From NCBI RefSeq assembly GCF_025643335.1, contig NZ_CP092489.1, positions 257,501-321,500 of the forward strand: 64,000 nucleotides of DNA, given 5' to 3'. A model generated the notes under the pieces. It saw only the letters and a program-made list of their open reading frames with translations. It was not told the origin of the DNA and ran no database searches. The position numbers were made by a program, and so were the translations under genes. Shown piece by piece: positions 54,696 to 63,581 of this stretch (the first letter of the stretch is position 1; each line of letters begins with the position of its first letter). The DNA comes from Endozoicomonas sp. Mp262 (GTDB taxonomy: Bacteria; Pseudomonadota; Gammaproteobacteria; Pseudomonadales; Endozoicomonadaceae).

Positions 54696-54792
54696 ATCTA
54701 ATCACTCAAGAATAAAGTGATAAAAGTGTAGTAAATCCTCCCGGTTTTATTGAAATTTGGAGCGTCCGGGTCGGTATCGCACCGCCGCTGTG

Positions 54793-55491
54793 TCACTGGT
54801 CGTGACCATCGCCTGCTTCGGACGCATGTAAACCTTGCTGGCCTTTGTACATCGTGGCCCCGGCCTCTGCGATGGCAGAGAACGGAATGATGGGAACGGT
54901 CAGCCTTTCCCTTGCCGCTGGCTGGATAAAGTAGATATACCGCAGTTGAAAGCCGTCGAGATACTCAGCCCCTTCCGGCAGGGTAGCAGCACCGCCCATC
55001 TTTAAAATATTCTTGCCTGCTGTATAGGTAATGCTGGCGGTTACCGTACCGTCAGGCAGCTTGATTATGGAGCTGTTCCTGTTGATCTGGGTGAGTACAA
55101 ACCCTGCGGCACGATAGATAGTGCCATCACCGCAGCGGGTGGCATCAGAAAACGACAGCACCCATTCAATATTGGGATAATGCTTCTTGATCAGTTTGAA
55201 ACAGATAGAAATAGCCCGGCTTTCACTATTCCTGGGCAGCCGTTCAGAAAAGGCCATCCGGTTCAGTTCGATAAAATCGTGCCATTGGGTATCTCGTACC
55301 AGACCAATGACTTTCCTGCGGTCAATAGGCGGCCCGAACTGCAAGGCACCTTCCAGCCTGCCCTGATAAAAGACACCGAAATTAAGCTGGGAATTATTGC
55401 AGACCTTGCCACTGTAATGATTGCGTTTGACGATACGGTCAGCATCTTTCTTGGCGATAAACTTCACCACCAAATCCTTAGCCTTGCCCAT
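54793..55491 (-). CDS. Mom-like phage DNA-modification protein (GNAT-type fold)
   Basis: ATG 55491 (MGKAKDLVVKFIAKKD) is chosen, overlapping the ParB-like gene by 14 bp, so the frame opening at 55560 is not used. The 232-aa protein shows IVKRNHYSGKVCNNSQLNFG, FYQGRLEGALQFGPPID, FIELNRMAFSERLPRNSES and LSFSDATRCGDGTIYRAAGF, the order seen in Mom-type proteins. These change adenine to a carbamoylmethyl form and protect phage DNA from restriction. The family call is by eye; Mom usually acts late and is tightly regulated. Paired here with a ParB-like gene. Confidence 0.65.
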   Translation of the reverse strand: MGKAKDLVVKFIAKKDADRIVKRNHYSGKVCNNSQLNFGVFYQGRLEGALQFGPPIDRRKVIGLVRDTQWHDFIELNRMAFSERLPRNSESRAISICFKLIKKHYPNIEWVLSFSDATRCGDGTIYRAAGFVLTQINRNSSIIKLPDGTVTASITYTAGKNILKMGGAATLPEGAEYLDGFQLRYIYFIQPAARERLTVPIIPFSAIAEAGATMYKGQQGLHASEAGDGHDQ

Positions 55492-56101
55492 TGAATGCCT
55501 CGCAGACTCGAGCCAAACCATTCCCGTTTTTATTGCCGTTGCCAGTATCAACAAACTCACCCTGGGCGATGGCGGCCTTGATAGCTGCCATTACACCTTC
55601 ATACTGGCTCTCGGTCAGGGTAAACGTACACTGCCGCAGGTTATCTTTATCGCCGGAGGCCATGTCTGGTGGTGCTATTTCATCACCATCCAGCGATAGC
55701 TCTGCCAACTCTTCATCAGAAAAACCAAGCACATCCAGATCAAAATCCATATCGCCCAGATCAGCTACTTCAACGGCCAGCAAGTCCATATTCCAGTCAG
55801 ACTTGAGTGCAATGGCATTATCGGCAATAACATACGCCTTCTTCTGCGCCTCGGATAATCCTGCCAGCACCAAACAAGGCACCGTCTTCATACCCAGCTT
55901 TTTAGCCGCCATTATTCGCCCGTGGCCTGCGATAACACCACTTTCCTCATCAATCAGGACGGGATTGGTAAAGCCGAACTCTTTAATGCTGGAGCAGATT
56001 TGTATGACCTGTTCCTCACTATGTACCCGGCTGTTGTTCACGTAAGGGATAAGGTCGGAGACTTTCTTATTGATCAGCTTGTCGTGTTTTTTAACGGGCA
56101 T
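55478..56101 (-). CDS. ParB-like nuclease-fold protein
   Basis: The 207-aa protein has a ParB N-terminal fold: NKKVSDLIPYVNNSRVHSEE, SIKEFGFTNPVLIDEESGVI, then AGHGRIMAAKKLGMKTVPCL with the GHxR motif, and QKKAYVIADNAIALKSDWNM. Phage proteins of this kind often accompany DNA methylase or modification genes. The acidic C-terminal half (DLGDMDFDLDVLGFSDEELA) is specific to this subgroup. It overlaps the Mom-like gene and is 1 bp from the holin gene, so all are one transcript. Confidence 0.85.
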   Translation of the reverse strand: MPVKKHDKLINKKVSDLIPYVNNSRVHSEEQVIQICSSIKEFGFTNPVLIDEESGVIAGHGRIMAAKKLGMKTVPCLVLAGLSEAQKKAYVIADNAIALKSDWNMDLLAVEVADLGDMDFDLDVLGFSDEELAELSLDGDEIAPPDMASGDKDNLRQCTFTLTESQYEGVMAAIKAAIAQGEFVDTGNGNKNGNGLARVCEAFNGQG

Positions 56102-56102
56102 A

Positions 56103-56471
56103 TTATCGTTTTATTTTATCCACAATCTTTTCAACCCCCCGGCTGGCAATATAGCCACCGATGCCCAGCTGGACGATAGCCAACAATTTCAGCTCCACAT
56201 CTTCTGACAGGTTAGGTGCAGCCCAACCCATCCAACGGACAACAATCAGCCCGGTAAACACCAGCATCACCAGCGGTCGCCAGGAACGTTGTAGCCAACC
56301 ATCACCCTTGGCTTCTGTTTTGATAACACCAGCCTGCTCAGCCAGCGTATCCAGCTCACCTTTCAGCATCATCTCCGCCAGTACCACTTTTACCTGCTCA
56401 GCGTTTTCAGCATCCGGGAAGACCTTATCGATCACCTTGCCCAGAATGGGGATGGCTGCTGCCCAGCTCAT
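56103..56471 (-). CDS. Phage holin (3TM family type)
   Basis: The 122-aa protein starts MSWAAAIPILGKVIDKVFPD, with helices including WRPLVMLVFTGLIVVRWMGW and LLAIVQLGIGGYIASRGVEK. Such proteins form pores that let endolysin reach the cell wall at lysis. The start overlaps the amidase gene by 4 bp. A degraded relative lies at 23191-23352. Confidence 0.82.
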   Translation of the reverse strand: MSWAAAIPILGKVIDKVFPDAENAEQVKVVLAEMMLKGELDTLAEQAGVIKTEAKGDGWLQRSWRPLVMLVFTGLIVVRWMGWAAPNLSEDVELKLLAIVQLGIGGYIASRGVEKIVDKIKR

Positions 56472-56893
56472 TTTATATCGTCCATCCAGTCTTCAACGCT
56501 AAAGCAGGGGCAGGCCTTGTAGGGATTGAAATAATCATGGCCATGTACCATTGTGCCCGGATACCGGAGCTGCAAGGTGTCCACCAGCACTTCCAATGCC
56601 AGCATCTGATCCGGGGTGAAATTATCTTCCGGCAGGCCGTGGCGACCCAACCCGCCCACCAGACAAATACCAATACTGCAATGGTTATAGCCCAGGGTAT
56701 GGGCACCGGCCAGATGAGCCTCCCGGCCTTTCTGAATATCGCCGTTCCGCTCAATCACCCAGTGGTAGCCAATATCAGACCAGCCCCTGTCCTGCACATG
56801 CCAACGACGGATATCGTCTATGGTGCAGGGCTGGTTAGCGCGGGTAGCCGAGCAGTGGATAATAATATAGAGAGTAGCCATCCGTGGCGTCAT
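56468..56893 (-). CDS. Phage N-acetylmuramoyl-L-alanine amidase (T7-lysozyme-like endolysin)
   Basis: The 141-aa protein (MTPRMATLYIIIHCSATRAN; an alternative start is the second Met) has amidase_2 zinc ligands: H in IIIHCSA, H in VHGHDYFNP and C in KACPCFS. The DIGYHWVIERNGDIQKGRE motif is typical of T7-type endolysins. It cleaves between muramic acid and the first alanine of the peptide. It forms a lysis pair with the holin. Confidence 0.93.
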   Translation of the reverse strand: MTPRMATLYIIIHCSATRANQPCTIDDIRRWHVQDRGWSDIGYHWVIERNGDIQKGREAHLAGAHTLGYNHCSIGICLVGGLGRHGLPEDNFTPDQMLALEVLVDTLQLRYPGTMVHGHDYFNPYKACPCFSVEDWMDDIK

Positions 56894-56929
56894 AACAGGT
56901 TCCTGAATCTGACGAGAGGAGAGTTTTTT

Positions 56930-57012
56930 TCACCACAGAGGCGCAGAGGACACAGAGTTTTTTTCAGTTTAAACAGACCAGCACCTCTGTGCTCTCTGTG
57001 TCTCTGTGGTGA
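56930..57012. repeat. Inverted repeat of CACAGAG type
   Basis: The left arm at 56930-56957 (CACCACAGAGGCGCAGAGGA...) pairs imperfectly with 56983-57012. The same CACAGAG-type text occurs in the 16593-16710 palindrome (GGAGGCACAGAG), so it is a dispersed intergenic repeat family in this genome. It lies between the amidase and the 91-aa gene. Confidence 0.7.
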
Positions 57013-57026
57013 ACAATTCAAAGTGG

Positions 57027-57302
57027 TTATTTTCTAAAAAAGTAGGCAAGCACACCGATAGTGGCCGTGACGACAATCCAGCCAAACCGTTCTACGTAAC
57101 CCAGCACCACACCACGGGTACTGGTCTGGAACTCCAGCTCGCGGATACGTTTCTCCATATCATCCAGCCGCTTATCCAGCTGGGTCAGTCCCTGGGTCTG
57201 ATGGGAAATCCGCTCCTCAATCCGTGCCAGCCGGGAGACTGCATCACTGAGCTTATCCAGCTTGGTATCAATCTGGTCAAGGCGGTGAGAGAGGTTCTCC
57301 AT
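57027..57302 (-). CDS. Small coiled-coil membrane protein, phage lysis region
   Basis: The 91-aa protein starts MENLSHRLDQIDTKLDKLSD, with a heptad-type coiled coil through residue 60, and ends with one C-terminal membrane segment (YVERFGWIVVTATIGVLAYFF). It resembles small phage proteins encoded near holins, perhaps a holin partner or spanin-like protein, but no lipobox or family motif is seen. An upstream terminator (57355-57387) separates it from the next gene. Confidence 0.65.
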   Translation of the reverse strand: MENLSHRLDQIDTKLDKLSDAVSRLARIEERISHQTQGLTQLDKRLDDMEKRIRELEFQTSTRGVVLGYVERFGWIVVTATIGVLAYFFRK

Positions 57303-57354
57303 CGGCTATCCCTCCATGTCATCCACCAGCAATGGGTATAAAAAAAACAGGCAC

Positions 57355-57387
57355 AAAAAAAGCTCACGCCGGTTTGGGGTGAGCTTG
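57355..57387 (-). terminator. Rho-independent terminator of the 57492-59018 gene
   Basis: On the minus strand: AAGCTCAC, an 11-nt loop, GTGAGCTT, then a T-run. It follows the stop at 57492. Confidence 0.85.
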
Positions 57388-57491
57388 GGTCATCATGTAA
57401 AAAGATGCCTGAATTTGTAATCGTAGGCAAGGGGATAGTTTAAAGGAAGAGATTTATTTACTCCTGCAAATGCAAAGATAGGGATTTGATT

Positions 57492-59018
57492 CTAAAAAGC
57501 TGTTTTGGGATAGAATTTACCCACCCATTCTTTAACCATATTCTCAAGTACTGAACTGCCTTTGGGAGTAATTAGCAACCAAGGTTTAAGATGTGGGTTG
57601 TCCATATTAGGAATGACTAACGAGAATTCATGTTTAGGTAAGTCGCAAACGTTTTTAGCTTTACTTGCTTTTGGCTCTTCTGGTGATTTAGCAAATTGAT
57701 TGCCTGTTAAGAAATAACAGTTGGTGATGAAGTCCTTGTTTTCTGGAAAGAAATGTATTGATTTTATAATATGGAAATATTGTTTTGAAATCTCAGGGTA
57801 TGTTTTTTTTGTATTATCTAACTCAACTAACTCACTAGGGTCTGTATTGCCAGCAGTGTAGGCTAAACCAAACACATTAAAACCATTGATTTTTCTATTT
57901 TGCGGACTAGTAATTGAAAGTGTATAAGGAGAAAGTAAGTTAATTGTTTCAGGGGGCCATAAATATGTGTTTAAACTAAATACGCTACTTGGTAGAGAAT
58001 GAGGATTACGTTCAAGATCATCTGTAACATCTAAAACACAACAACATTGGACTCTTTCATTATGTTCTTGTACTGCCGCTAATATACGGGTATTACGTGA
58101 GCAATGAGTTGCTTTTTCAACTAGCTTATATAAAGTTTGATACATCTCGCGAGACTGATCGCGAAGTATGCATAAGGGCTTTTCGAGGTGCTCAAAAACA
58201 CTACAGCCTTGCTCTATAAGTGACTGAATGACGTCTGAATTCAGAGTGTTGAGATCATAAAATACCATATTGTAATTGAGTACTCTTCGATAATTTGTTT
58301 CAAATACCGTGAGCCTCATTTCTGCTATCTCAATACCAGAAAGGGTGACCGAGTATACCGCGTAGTGTCTTTTCGCAGACTTTGGCATTCCGATAATATT
58401 ATCGCAAGTTGGTGACTCTGCCTGATAGCTTGCCCATCCGGTAGGGTCTTCTTGAAACTCAAGGTCACTGCTGTAAGGGGGGGTATACGGTTTTTGTTCC
58501 TCTCTCGGTAATGATGCTGGTTTGTGTGGGCTTAATGGCCTTGTTTGACCTGAACTCGATGGTGTAATGTCTTCGATATCCATCTCAATATCGCTATCTT
58601 CGTCCAAAGTGATTGGAGAGCTTCTGGTTTGGGCTTGTGGATCTGTATGTTGAACACCAAACATATTATCCGGCTCCATTCCTAAAGCGCTATCGAGTGA
58701 ATCAAGCCGCTCCTCATTTGGGTTCGACATTTGATGGTGGAACGTATGTCTACTCAACACACTGCTCTGTGTAGAGGTTGTAATATTAGTTTCCACTCTA
58801 TCGCTAGATGAAGTATCTTCGGTATCTAATTGTGAAGGATAAAACCAGTCATTCCACCGCCAGCCCTCAGGCTCCTCTGGTGACGGACTACGACAGCTTT
58901 TTGACCAAATTGGACTATAGTTTAAAAAACTATCACCTTCCATTTCAACCATTGAATAAGCTGTGCTGATAAAAAATATGGTTAAACAAGAGAAGGTTAG
59001 ATTAGGTATCGATGCCAT
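57492..59018 (-). CDS. Secreted protein of unknown function with long Ser/Pro/Glu-rich region
   Basis: The 508-aa protein starts MASIPNLTFSCLTIFFISTA, a signal peptide with likely cleavage near residue 22. Residues 25-215 are low-complexity, acidic and Ser/Thr/Pro-rich (for example DEDSDIEMDIEDITPSSSG), and the rest is a globular unknown region with several cysteines. No enzyme motif is seen. No SD sequence sits at the ATG, and a 39-aa ORF ends 6 bp upstream, so translational coupling is possible. Composition suggests a transferred, host-interaction gene. I cannot name the family. Confidence 0.6.
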   Translation of the reverse strand: MASIPNLTFSCLTIFFISTAYSMVEMEGDSFLNYSPIWSKSCRSPSPEEPEGWRWNDWFYPSQLDTEDTSSSDRVETNITTSTQSSVLSRHTFHHQMSNPNEERLDSLDSALGMEPDNMFGVQHTDPQAQTRSSPITLDEDSDIEMDIEDITPSSSGQTRPLSPHKPASLPREEQKPYTPPYSSDLEFQEDPTGWASYQAESPTCDNIIGMPKSAKRHYAVYSVTLSGIEIAEMRLTVFETNYRRVLNYNMVFYDLNTLNSDVIQSLIEQGCSVFEHLEKPLCILRDQSREMYQTLYKLVEKATHCSRNTRILAAVQEHNERVQCCCVLDVTDDLERNPHSLPSSVFSLNTYLWPPETINLLSPYTLSITSPQNRKINGFNVFGLAYTAGNTDPSELVELDNTKKTYPEISKQYFHIIKSIHFFPENKDFITNCYFLTGNQFAKSPEEPKASKAKNVCDLPKHEFSLVIPNMDNPHLKPWLLITPKGSSVLENMVKEWVGKFYPKTAF

Positions 59019-59024
59019 GATTTT

Positions 59025-59144
59025 TTAATAATTGATTTTAATATCATTCTTTATAGTCCATCCTGTCGCAGTGTGCCGAACGAATTGCCAACTCCCCCGC
59101 GTATTCCCACCACTCCACCCCGTGCCTTCAGCCAATGTTTCCAT
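59025..59144 (-). CDS. Tiny ORF (39 aa) upstream of the secreted protein, carrying the LAEGT-SGGNT motif
   Basis: Reads METLAEGTGWSGGNTRGSWQ and ends KINY just before the secreted-protein gene. Its LAEGT..SGGNT..WQ core recurs in another small ORF at 60279-60374. It could be a leader peptide or a fragment of a larger gene. Real expression is unproven. Confidence 0.35.
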   Translation of the reverse strand: METLAEGTGWSGGNTRGSWQFVRHTATGWTIKNDIKINY

Positions 59145-59202
59145 GAACCGTAGGGAAGGGTGTGGGCGAGATCTCGATTAGCCTCGTTTCAAATCGCCGG
59201 GA

Positions 59203-60150
59203 TTAGCCGCAGCATTTCTTGAATTTTTTGCCACTGCCGCAGGGGCAGGGATCATTACGGCCTACTTTAGCGGATTCCCTGATCAGCGGCTCATTACCTG
59301 AGTGAATAAGCCTGCCTTCCTGTTCAGGCTCTACGCCCACATCGGGTATTGGCCGGTCAGCAAAGAGTGAACCCAGATCAAACATATCCAGATCATAGTC
59401 ATCTTCTGATGGATTAAAGCTGGCCCAGTTTTCCAGCTCTGCTATTGTGTCATCGATCAGCGATAGCTTTTCATAGCTATCGAACCGTACTTCACCGGGG
59501 TGCTCAAGTATCTCTTTTTCAATGCTGGCCAATTTGCACACCATGGGGTCGACAAGGTCATCCTTGTAGGCCTTGCGAATATCGTCTAGAAGCTCCACAA
59601 ACCCGAACTCTTCACAGGCAATACAGAGCGTACTCCATACATGGCTTTCCTTGCGGGGCAGCTTCTCCTGAAACAGGCTGCGATAGTAATCAAGCAAATC
59701 ATCCCGGCTCAGTTGCTGTTGTTGGTTCAGGACATACAGACTACAGAGGGCAGCGGCACCAATAAACTCATCGGTACTCTCTCTTTCAATCAGATCTTTT
59801 ATCGGGTTCAGGTCACCGTCAAAAACAGACGCCAGAATCCGGTTTAGCCCGGCTGTAATAGCATCACCAATCAGGTACTCAACAGTCTCTGTAGACTGAC
59901 TACATAGTTTAATTATTACTGGATACGCCCGTTGTTCCCTGAACTGTGCCAGCAGGTAGAGTGCAAACAAAACCATATCCACCGGCGTATCTTCATCAAT
60001 GTTTTCACCCAGATCAGCCAGCTCCTGTAGATAAGCCAGCAAGTGCGGCGTGATCGCCCCCTGCTGCTCAACGGCTGCCGCCAGCGCCTCTCTCGGGAAG
60101 GTGCCCTGATGGTAATGGGAAAGCTCTTTCAGTATGTCTTCAATAATCAC
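59203..60150 (-). CDS. DUF1186/SEC-C motif protein
   Basis: The 315-aa protein starts [20 protein letters not shown] and has a helical DUF1186-type region ([40 protein letters not shown]). It ends in a SEC-C zinc motif [17 protein letters not shown], which in SecA binds zinc and protein or ribosome partners. Function of this family is not known. The flanking gaps carry similar 38-bp sequences (59100-59137 and 60297-60334). Confidence 0.85.
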   Translation of the reverse strand: MIIEDILKELSHYHQGTFPREALAAAVEQQGAITPHLLAYLQELADLGENIDEDTPVDMVLFALYLLAQFREQRAYPVIIKLCSQSTETVEYLIGDAITAGLNRILASVFDGDLNPIKDLIERESTDEFIGAAALCSLYVLNQQQQLSRDDLLDYYRSLFQEKLPRKESHVWSTLCIACEEFGFVELLDDIRKAYKDDLVDPMVCKLASIEKEILEHPGEVRFDSYEKLSLIDDTIAELENWASFNPSEDDYDLDMFDLGSLFADRPIPDVGVEPEQEGRLIHSGNEPLIRESAKVGRNDPCPCGSGKKFKKCCG

Positions 60151-60278
60151 GGTATTGCTTCCGCCCTGTGGTGGTGTTGCAGGAATGCCTGATAAAAGTG
60201 CCGATTGTAAACGGGCTTTGTGACCGGTGCGACTGTAGCAATAAGCTGTTGGGACTATTCGGGTTCCCCCTACTGGTT

Positions 60279-60374
60279 TTATTGCCAGATCATCTTCGTA
60301 TTCCCACCACTTTCACTTGTGCCTTCAGCCAATATAACCCCCTTATTTTCCGTGATACGATGAGCTGTTTTCAT
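60279..60374 (-). CDS. Tiny ORF (31 aa) with the same LAEGT-SGGNT motif
   Basis: On the minus strand it reads [20 protein letters not shown] then [11 protein letters not shown]-stop. The shared peptide with 59025-59144 and the underlying 38-bp repeat (31 of 38 bases match by my count) suggest duplicated coding remnants or small conserved genes. No strong RBS is seen. The rest of the 60151-60491 gap shows no other gene. Confidence 0.3.
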   Translation of the reverse strand: MKTAHRITENKGVILAEGTSESGGNTKMIWQ

Positions 60375-60491
60375 GAGACTTAAGTACCGCCAAAATACAT
60401 ACCCTGATGCCTGAATATGCTCGAAATGGTTAAGCAGGGCGGTAGCGTGGCGAAAAGCAGGTTATTAAAAATACAAAACGGAAGCAGATCA

Positions 60492-63400
60492 ATGCCATTC
60501 ACAGAAGACTCTCGCGTAAAAATCCCCGCTATCCTTCATCTGGTTCGACTCGGCTATGACTATTTATCCCTAAAGGGTGCCACCTGGGATATTGACAGCA
60601 ACATCTTTCCGGACATTTTCAAAGAGTCCATCGCCCGCATTAATCCGGATATGGAACAAGACGACATAACTCGTTTCTTGGAAGAGGTGAAGCTGTCCCT
60701 GGATAACGAAGACCTGGGTGAAGCCTTCTATGAAAAATTACTCGAACGTTCAGGCACAAAGCTGATTGATTTTGAAAACTTCAACAACAATAGCTTCCAT
60801 GTAGTCACAGAACTCACCTACAAAAACGGTGATGATGAATTCCGTCCGGATATTATTCTGCTGATTAACGGTATGCCGCTGGTCTTTATTGAGGTGAAAA
60901 AGCCTAATAATAGAGAAGGAGTACTGGCAGAGCGTAGCCGGATCAATACGCGCTTTCAGAACAAAAAATTCCGCCGTTTTGTCAACCTGACCCAGTTGAT
61001 GATCTTCTCCAATAACATGGAGTACGATGACAACTCACCTCAGCCTATTGAAGGTGCTTTTTACGCCAGTCCTTCTTACCACAAGCCGATATTCAACTAC
61101 TTTCGGGAAGAGAAAGAGTTTGATCTGACGGCGATGCTCAGAAAGGTCAGTGATGATACTGAACTGGCGGTTCTCAAAGACAATAATCTGGAAGTCATCA
61201 AGAGCAATCCTGACTTTATTTGCAACAAGGCACCGGGCACACCGACTAACCGTATCTGTACCTCATTGCTCAGCCGGGATCGACTTAAGTTCATCCTGCA
61301 ATATGCCCTGGCCTATGTGCACGAGCAGGACGGGGTTCAAAAGCATATCATGCGTTACCCTCAGCTGTTCGCCACTAAGGCCATAGAGCAAAAGCTGAAT
61401 GAGAATATAAAGAAAGGCATTATCTGGCATACACAGGGTAGCGGCAAAACAGCACTGACTTATTATAACGTCAAGTTTTTAACAGACTACTACCAGCGTA
61501 AGAATGTCATCCCCAAGTTCTATTTTATTGTGGACAGGATCGACCTGCTGACACAGGCCAAGCGGGAATTTACCAGTCGGGGTCTGAAGGTTCACACTAT
61601 CAGCTCCCGCGATGAATTTACCCGTGATATCAAAGCCACCAAGGTTATCCACAACGACAGCGGCAAGCCTGAAATCACTGTGGTCAACATCCAGAAGTTC
61701 AAGGATGACCCTGATGTTGTCCAAACCAAAGACTATAACGTAGACATTCAACGCGTTTACTTTTTGGATGAGGTGCACCGTAGCTACAACCCCAAGGGGA
61801 GCTTCCTTGCGAATCTGGATCAGTCCGACCGCAATGCCATTAAAATCGGCCTGACTGGCACCCCATTGCTGGGCTCTGAATATAACTCCAGATTATTATT
61901 CGGCGACTATATCCATAAGTACTACTACAACGCATCCATTGCTGATGGTTACACCCTGCGTCTGATCCGTGAGGAAATTGCCACTAATTACAAAATGGCC
62001 ATGCAGAAGGCACTGGATGATATAGAGGTTCAACAGGGCAATATCGACAAAAAAGATGTCTATGCTCATCCCCGCTTTGTTGAGCCTATGCTCAAGTACA
62101 TCACTACCGACTTTGAAAAAAGCCGTGGTGCCATGAATGACCCGAGCATTGGCGGTATGGTGATCTGTGACAGCTCCGAACAGGCGAAAGAACTGTTTAA
62201 ACAGTTCAACGCAGTCTATGCCGAAACGCCGGAGGAGGTCGCTGAAAACACCAAAAAGCTTAAAAAAGCTGGCTACAGCAAACAGCAAAAATACGCCAAC
62301 AAGGTGAAAACCGCCGCCCTGATCCTCCATGATGTCGGCACCAGGGATGAACGCAAAGACTGGGTGGAAGACTTCAAGGCAGGCAAAATCGACTTTCTTT
62401 TTGTCTACAACATGCTGCTCACCGGCTTCGATGCCAAACGCCTGAAAAAACTCTATCTGGGGCGGGTGATTAAAAAGCATAACCTGTTGCAGGCGCTCAC
62501 CCGGGTTAACCGTACCTACAAAGAGTTCCGCTACGGCTATGTGGTTGACTTTGCCGATATCCGTCAGGAGTTTGATGCCACCAATAAAGCCTACTTTGAG
62601 GAGCTGCAATCCGAGCTGGGCGATGAGATGGAGCATTATTCGGATCTCTTTAAATCACAGGAAGAGATCAGGAAAGAGATTGAGCACGTCAAGGATGTTC
62701 TGTTCAAATTTAACACTGACAACCCGGAAGCATTTTCCCGGCAAATCAGTGAAATGGATGACCGCAAGTCAGTGCTGGCCCTGAAAAAAGCCCTGGCCGA
62801 TGCCAAAAGCCTCTACAACGTCATCCGTATGCAGGCCAATTACGAAATGCTGGAGCATCTGGATTTTCCCATGCTCAATAAACTCTACCGAATGGCCAGC
62901 GACCGTCTCGACCTGATTAACCTGAAAGAAAATATCGAAAAGGGTGATGAGGCCACTAACCTGCTCAACGTTGCACTGGAAGATGTAATTTTTGAGTTTA
63001 TTAAAGTGGGTGAAGAAGAACTGAAACTGGCAGATGAACTGAAAAACACCCTGCGCAGAACCCGTGAAGCCCTGGCCAGCAACTTTGATCAGCAGGACCC
63101 GCAATTTATCACCCTGAAGGAAGAGCTTGAGCGGCTGTTTAAAAAGAAAAACCTCAATGAAGTGACTCAGGCCGAGATGAACAGAAATATCACGGCCCTG
63201 AATAGAATTCATGAGAGAGTGAAAGAGCTGAACCGGGAAAACAACCTGCTGCGCCAGAAGTACCATGGCGACCGCAAATACACCCGAATCCATAAGCGCC
63301 TTAATGAGAAAGCGTCAGGCAATAACAATGATCTGTCTGCCACTGAGCGCAAGATATTTGAAGCCCTGATGGGCATCAAACAACAGGCGGACGATATTGT

Positions 63401-63581
63401 GCTGAGCAATACCGATATGCTCGAAAATGAAGATTACTTTGAGCGCACCATCATGCCCCACGTGATCCGCGAATTTAAAGTGGAACGAAAGATTAACATA
63501 AACCCCGATTCAGCCCGGTTTATCAATAAACAGGTGGTCGGTGAATACCTTAACGAATTCAATGGAGATAGCGCGTGGTAG
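60492..63581 (+). CDS. hsdR: Type I restriction endonuclease, R subunit HsdR
   Basis: HsdR is the ATP-dependent translocase and nuclease subunit of a type I restriction-modification system. ATG 60492 (MPFTEDSRVKIPAILHLVRL, GGAAG upstream) is chosen over the frame start at 60417, giving 1029 aa. The PD-(D/E)xK nuclease is seen as RPDIILLINGMPLVFIEVKK, Walker A as HTQGSGKTALTYY, motif II as YFLDEVHRSYN, motif III as GLTGTPLLG and motif VI as LLQALTRVNRTYK. The C-terminal third is helical. It overlaps hsdM by 7 bp, so R comes first in the operon, an order found in some type I loci. No specificity subunit is within the window. Confidence 0.96.
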   Translation: MPFTEDSRVKIPAILHLVRLGYDYLSLKGATWDIDSNIFPDIFKESIARINPDMEQDDITRFLEEVKLSLDNEDLGEAFYEKLLERSGTKLIDFENFNNNSFHVVTELTYKNGDDEFRPDIILLINGMPLVFIEVKKPNNREGVLAERSRINTRFQNKKFRRFVNLTQLMIFSNNMEYDDNSPQPIEGAFYASPSYHKPIFNYFREEKEFDLTAMLRKVSDDTELAVLKDNNLEVIKSNPDFICNKAPGTPTNRICTSLLSRDRLKFILQYALAYVHEQDGVQKHIMRYPQLFATKAIEQKLNENIKKGIIWHTQGSGKTALTYYNVKFLTDYYQRKNVIPKFYFIVDRIDLLTQAKREFTSRGLKVHTISSRDEFTRDIKATKVIHNDSGKPEITVVNIQKFKDDPDVVQTKDYNVDIQRVYFLDEVHRSYNPKGSFLANLDQSDRNAIKIGLTGTPLLGSEYNSRLLFGDYIHKYYYNASIADGYTLRLIREEIATNYKMAMQKALDDIEVQQGNIDKKDVYAHPRFVEPMLKYITTDFEKSRGAMNDPSIGGMVICDSSEQAKELFKQFNAVYAETPEEVAENTKKLKKAGYSKQQKYANKVKTAALILHDVGTRDERKDWVEDFKAGKIDFLFVYNMLLTGFDAKRLKKLYLGRVIKKHNLLQALTRVNRTYKEFRYGYVVDFADIRQEFDATNKAYFEELQSELGDEMEHYSDLFKSQEEIRKEIEHVKDVLFKFNTDNPEAFSRQISEMDDRKSVLALKKALADAKSLYNVIRMQANYEMLEHLDFPMLNKLYRMASDRLDLINLKENIEKGDEATNLLNVALEDVIFEFIKVGEEELKLADELKNTLRRTREALASNFDQQDPQFITLKEELERLFKKKNLNEVTQAEMNRNITALNRIHERVKELNRENNLLRQKYHGDRKYTRIHKRLNEKASGNNNDLSATERKIFEALMGIKQQADDIVLSNTDMLENEDYFERTIMPHVIREFKVERKININPDSARFINKQVVGEYLNEFNGDSAW

